In this document: in pieces, positions 62,240 to 64,000 of the stretch | Numbering within the stretch: the stretch's first letter is position 1 | Layout: the number at the start of each line of letters is the position of its first letter | Origin: Bacteroidota bacterium | Lineage (GTDB): Bacteria; Bacteroidota; Bacteroidia; B-17B0; Aurantibacillaceae | Assembly (NCBI GenBank): GCA_030684395.1 | Contig: JAUXTT010000013.1 | Span: 40,153 to 104,152, forward strand | Length of the DNA stretch: 64,000 nucleotides | Reading direction: 5' to 3' | Notes under the pieces: generated by a model | What the model saw: only the letters and a program-made list of their open reading frames with translations | What the model was told of the DNA's origin: nothing | Databases searched by the model: none | Made by a program: the position numbers and the translations under genes

Positions 62240-62929
62240 TTACTCCTGATAACGAAGAAGTTTTTTCGCATCCTTAATAATAATACGGTTGTTGTAAAAA
62301 TCTATTACTTTTTCATTCTTGAGATCATTCAATATTCTTATCACAGATTCAGTGGTTGTTCCGGAAAGCTCGGAAATTTCTTTTCTTGTTAAAGAGACAT
62401 TAACGCATTTATTCTCGTCAAGGCCAAATTTATCTTTTATTCCTACTAAAGTGAGTGCAATCCTGTTTAAAGTGTTCTTGCATTTCAGATCTCTAAGTTG
62501 GTTAGATAATTTATGATTTTCGCTGCAGCTGATTTTCAATATATGCATTAACACATTTGCATTGGAGTTCAATGTGTTTAAAAACGGTGCTTTGGGAATA
62601 AAACAAATCTGCGAATCCACGAGACATTTTGCCGAATTAGTATAAGTATTCCCATTAAAAACTGCCTGATAACCTATTAAATCGGAGTTATCTGCCAGGT
62701 CAATTGTAATATTTCTTTCCGCACACCCTTTATAAATCTTTACCTTTCCTTCCTGTATACAAAAAACTCCTTTTGCCGGAGCACCCTCTATATAAACGTC
62801 CTGTCCCTTTCGATAAGAAATTGAAATAGAGTTATTTGAAATCAATTTTGAAATTATACCGGAATCTACACACGAAAACACACTTTCAGAAAATGCTTTA
62901 CAGGCAAAGCAATTACCATACTCACTCAT
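62240..62929 (-). CDS. Crp/Fnr-family transcriptional regulator with N-terminal cysteines
   Basis: The 229-residue protein has a cyclic-nucleotide-binding-like domain (residues about 25-140) and a winged HTH (TRKEISELSGTTTESVIRILNDL). The N-terminus has C7, C10 and C20 (CFACK...C), similar to FNR-type Cys ligands of an oxygen- or NO-sensitive cluster; more cysteines occur later. The recognition helix has E-xxx-R as in CRP and FNR. A TGAT-N4-ATCA palindrome lies 36 bp upstream. Its ligand is undetermined. Confidence 0.88.
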   Translation of the reverse strand: MSEYGNCFACKAFSESVFSCVDSGIISKLISNNSISISYRKGQDVYIEGAPAKGVFCIQEGKVKIYKGCAERNITIDLADNSDLIGYQAVFNGNTYTNSAKCLVDSQICFIPKAPFLNTLNSNANVLMHILKISCSENHKLSNQLRDLKCKNTLNRIALTLVGIKDKFGLDENKCVNVSLTRKEISELSGTTTESVIRILNDLKNEKVIDFYNNRIIIKDAKKLLRYQE

Positions 62930-62964
62930 AGGGCTTCAAAAGTAACAAATCTTGTTTTTTTGTA

Positions 62965-62982
62965 GTATGATTTAAATCATAC
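62965..62982. promoter_or_regulatory. FNR-box-like palindrome
   Basis: GTATGATTTAAATCATAC is a perfect 18-bp palindrome containing TGAT-N4-ATCA, the core of the FNR site TTGAT-N4-ATCAA. It sits between the divergent regulator and PAS-protein genes, 36 bp from the regulator start. Confidence 0.65.
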
Positions 62983-63059
62983 ATAACAACTGCATTAATT
63001 CATATATGAGGAGCTTCCTATTCATAAACCCAATAGGTAATAATAAATATTATTGTATA

Positions 63060-63680
63060 ATGGATCCATTATTAAATAAAAATTTAAAAAACTGGTTGGC
63101 TTCGTATCGTAAAGCAGTTGACATAAATATAATTACTTCCATCACCAACCAAAAAGGAAATATTATTTATGTTAATAAAAAGTTTTGCCAAATTTCAGAA
63201 TACTCTAAAACTGAGCTCATAGGTAAGCAGCATAACATTATTAATTCCGGCTTTCATTCGAAAGAGTTTTTTGATGATCTATGGAGCACACTTAAGAAAG
63301 GTAAAATCTGGAATGGAGAAATTCGAAACAAAACCAAAAGCGGTAAATTCTATTGGGTCGATACAGTAATTATACCGGTTAAAGTAGGAAATGAAACTCA
63401 ATACCTTTCCTTAAGAACCTTGATTACTAACAAAAAAGTACTTGAAGAAAAAAGGGAAGAATACATAAAATCCATGGAAAATCTACTATTCATGGTTTCA
63501 CACAAAATAAGATCTCCTGTTTGCACAATCATAGGATTGCTACAATTATTAGATAACAAAAATTTGTCAATAAACTCCCCCGAAATTGCATGGCAGTTAA
63601 AAAAGCCCATCCAGGAACTAGATGAAGTAACCAAAGAGTTGTCAAACGATCTTCATCTCCTTACTAAAAAAATTAAATAA
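63060..63680 (+). CDS. PAS/HisKA sensor protein lacking a kinase ATPase domain
   Basis: The 206-residue cytoplasmic protein has one PAS domain (ITNQKGNIIYVNKKFCQISEYS to VVDTVIIPV, about residues 25-125) and a HisKA-like helix with the H-box MVSHKIRSPVCTIIGLL (about 145-165). It ends about 45 residues later, without any HATPase_c domain (no N, G1 or G2 boxes). It could act as a phospho-acceptor or a decoy. The start at 63060 was preferred over ATG 63006 on the basis of PAS placement and distance from the FNR-like site; both are possible. Confidence 0.75.
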   Translation: MDPLLNKNLKNWLASYRKAVDINIITSITNQKGNIIYVNKKFCQISEYSKTELIGKQHNIINSGFHSKEFFDDLWSTLKKGKIWNGEIRNKTKSGKFYWVDTVIIPVKVGNETQYLSLRTLITNKKVLEEKREEYIKSMENLLFMVSHKIRSPVCTIIGLLQLLDNKNLSINSPEIAWQLKKPIQELDEVTKELSNDLHLLTKKIK

Positions 63681-64000
63681 GGTAATATAAACTTATACCT
63701 CTTCTATTTTCCAAAACTAAATCGCCTAAATTCATCAGTTTTATATAGGAATGAATAAGTGGGTAGTGTATCGTATAGTTGGAAATGTAAAAGTTATTAA
63801 TTAGTCGTCCCTCAAAAAGTATCCATATTAAATTATCGATATAAAAGACATATCTTTTCCCACATAATTGTTTGGCCACGCTGTGGCCAGCATTCATCTA
63901 TTAACATTAAATTACTAATATTTGGCTCCGCTGGAGCCGTGCTTTGTAAGAATTTGCTCCAGAGGAGCAAAACAATAATATTACAAGCAATCAAAGTTTT
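63681..64000. other. 320-bp gene-free end region with three palindromes
   Basis: I see no convincing gene here. It contains GGCCACgctGTGGCC (63874-63888), GGCTCCgctGGAGCC (63924-63938) and TTTGCTCCagaGGAGCAAA (63953-63971). The palindromes are GC-rich and share a GCT/AGA centre and spacing of about 30-50 bp. The sequence may continue past the window. Confidence 0.7.

Noticed and set aside
63673..63897. A 74-codon minus-strand reading frame at the end of the window
   Set aside because: It overlaps the first palindrome, has no recognisable motif or promoter, and has composition like the non-coding flank. Treated as chance.
1..64000. tRNA, rRNA, tmRNA and CRISPR elements
   Set aside because: I looked for T-loop GTTCGAATC-type cores, CCA ends and evenly spaced direct repeats, and found none that fit. 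The tandem palindromes at 63870 are too few and too unlike CRISPR repeats.

Overview
The window reads as chromosome of a low-GC member of the Bacteroidota. Four independent signs support this: promoters of the form TTTG-N19-20-TAnnTTTG instead of sigma-70 boxes, almost no Shine-Dalgarno sequences, a complete porP-gldK-gldL-gldM-gldN type IX secretion (T9SS)/gliding core, and a large exported protein with the CHU_C-type (type B) T9SS sorting domain. No rRNA, tRNA, CRISPR array, prophage or transposase gene was found.

Layout. 0-9.5 kb: kdtA (Kdo transferase), two exported proteins, rlmI, a 1074-residue WG-repeat protein, purM, and a small exported protein with a possible clan CD cysteine-peptidase dyad. 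9.5-16.4 kb: a DinB-like protein, an OxyR / peroxiredoxin / AhpD peroxide-defence locus with an OxyR-type site in front of oxyR, an M1 peptidase fused to an outer-membrane barrel, and a membrane protein. 16.6-24.6 kb: DEAD-box helicase plus cold-shock protein, an unknown protein, a GNAT enzyme, a seven-haem cytochrome c/TPR lipoprotein, rhodanese, DedA and MBOAT proteins. 24.7-31.4 kb: a MoxR / DUF4350 / DUF4129 / membrane protein / SpoIIM operon facing an RDD protein, then an FAD oxidoreductase that seems to lack a normal start codon. 31.5-38.7 kb: the T9SS operon on the minus strand behind a consensus-perfect promoter, and a DUF4294 protein. 38.8-50.3 kb: accC, the T9SS type B cargo protein, a glycosyltransferase, a hydrolase, rluF, der, rlmH, ccmBCDE and a TonB-like protein. 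50.4-64 kb: a toxin-antitoxin pair, a Tim44/zinc-ribbon/TerB protein, a membrane protein, rpsA, apaG, a palindrome-bracketed AAA/DUF4143 ATPase, aroB, cdsA, glutamate dehydrogenase, an FNR-like regulator and a PAS/HisKA protein.

Links between genes. The T9SS operon (31.5-38 kb) could export the CHU_C-domain protein at 40.5 kb. The ccm genes supply haem attachment for cytochromes such as the seven-haem lipoprotein at 19.4 kb. OxyR, the peroxiredoxin and AhpD form one peroxide-response unit. The FNR-like regulator and the PAS/HisKA gene share one intergenic palindrome.

The least explained material is between genes. The window is rich in inverted repeats of several families. They include a roughly 118-bp hairpin next to rpsA, two 39-bp palindromes bracketing the DUF4143 ATPase, a 13-bp perfect hairpin between gldL and gldM, and two copies of a CTCTGTGT-type inverted repeat. 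Six genes have a -7 promoter box ending only 4-8 nt before their start codon, which predicts leaderless or nearly leaderless mRNAs. No single dramatic new system is evident. The strongest leads are these structured elements, the ATC-start oxidoreductase and the putative clan CD peptidase.
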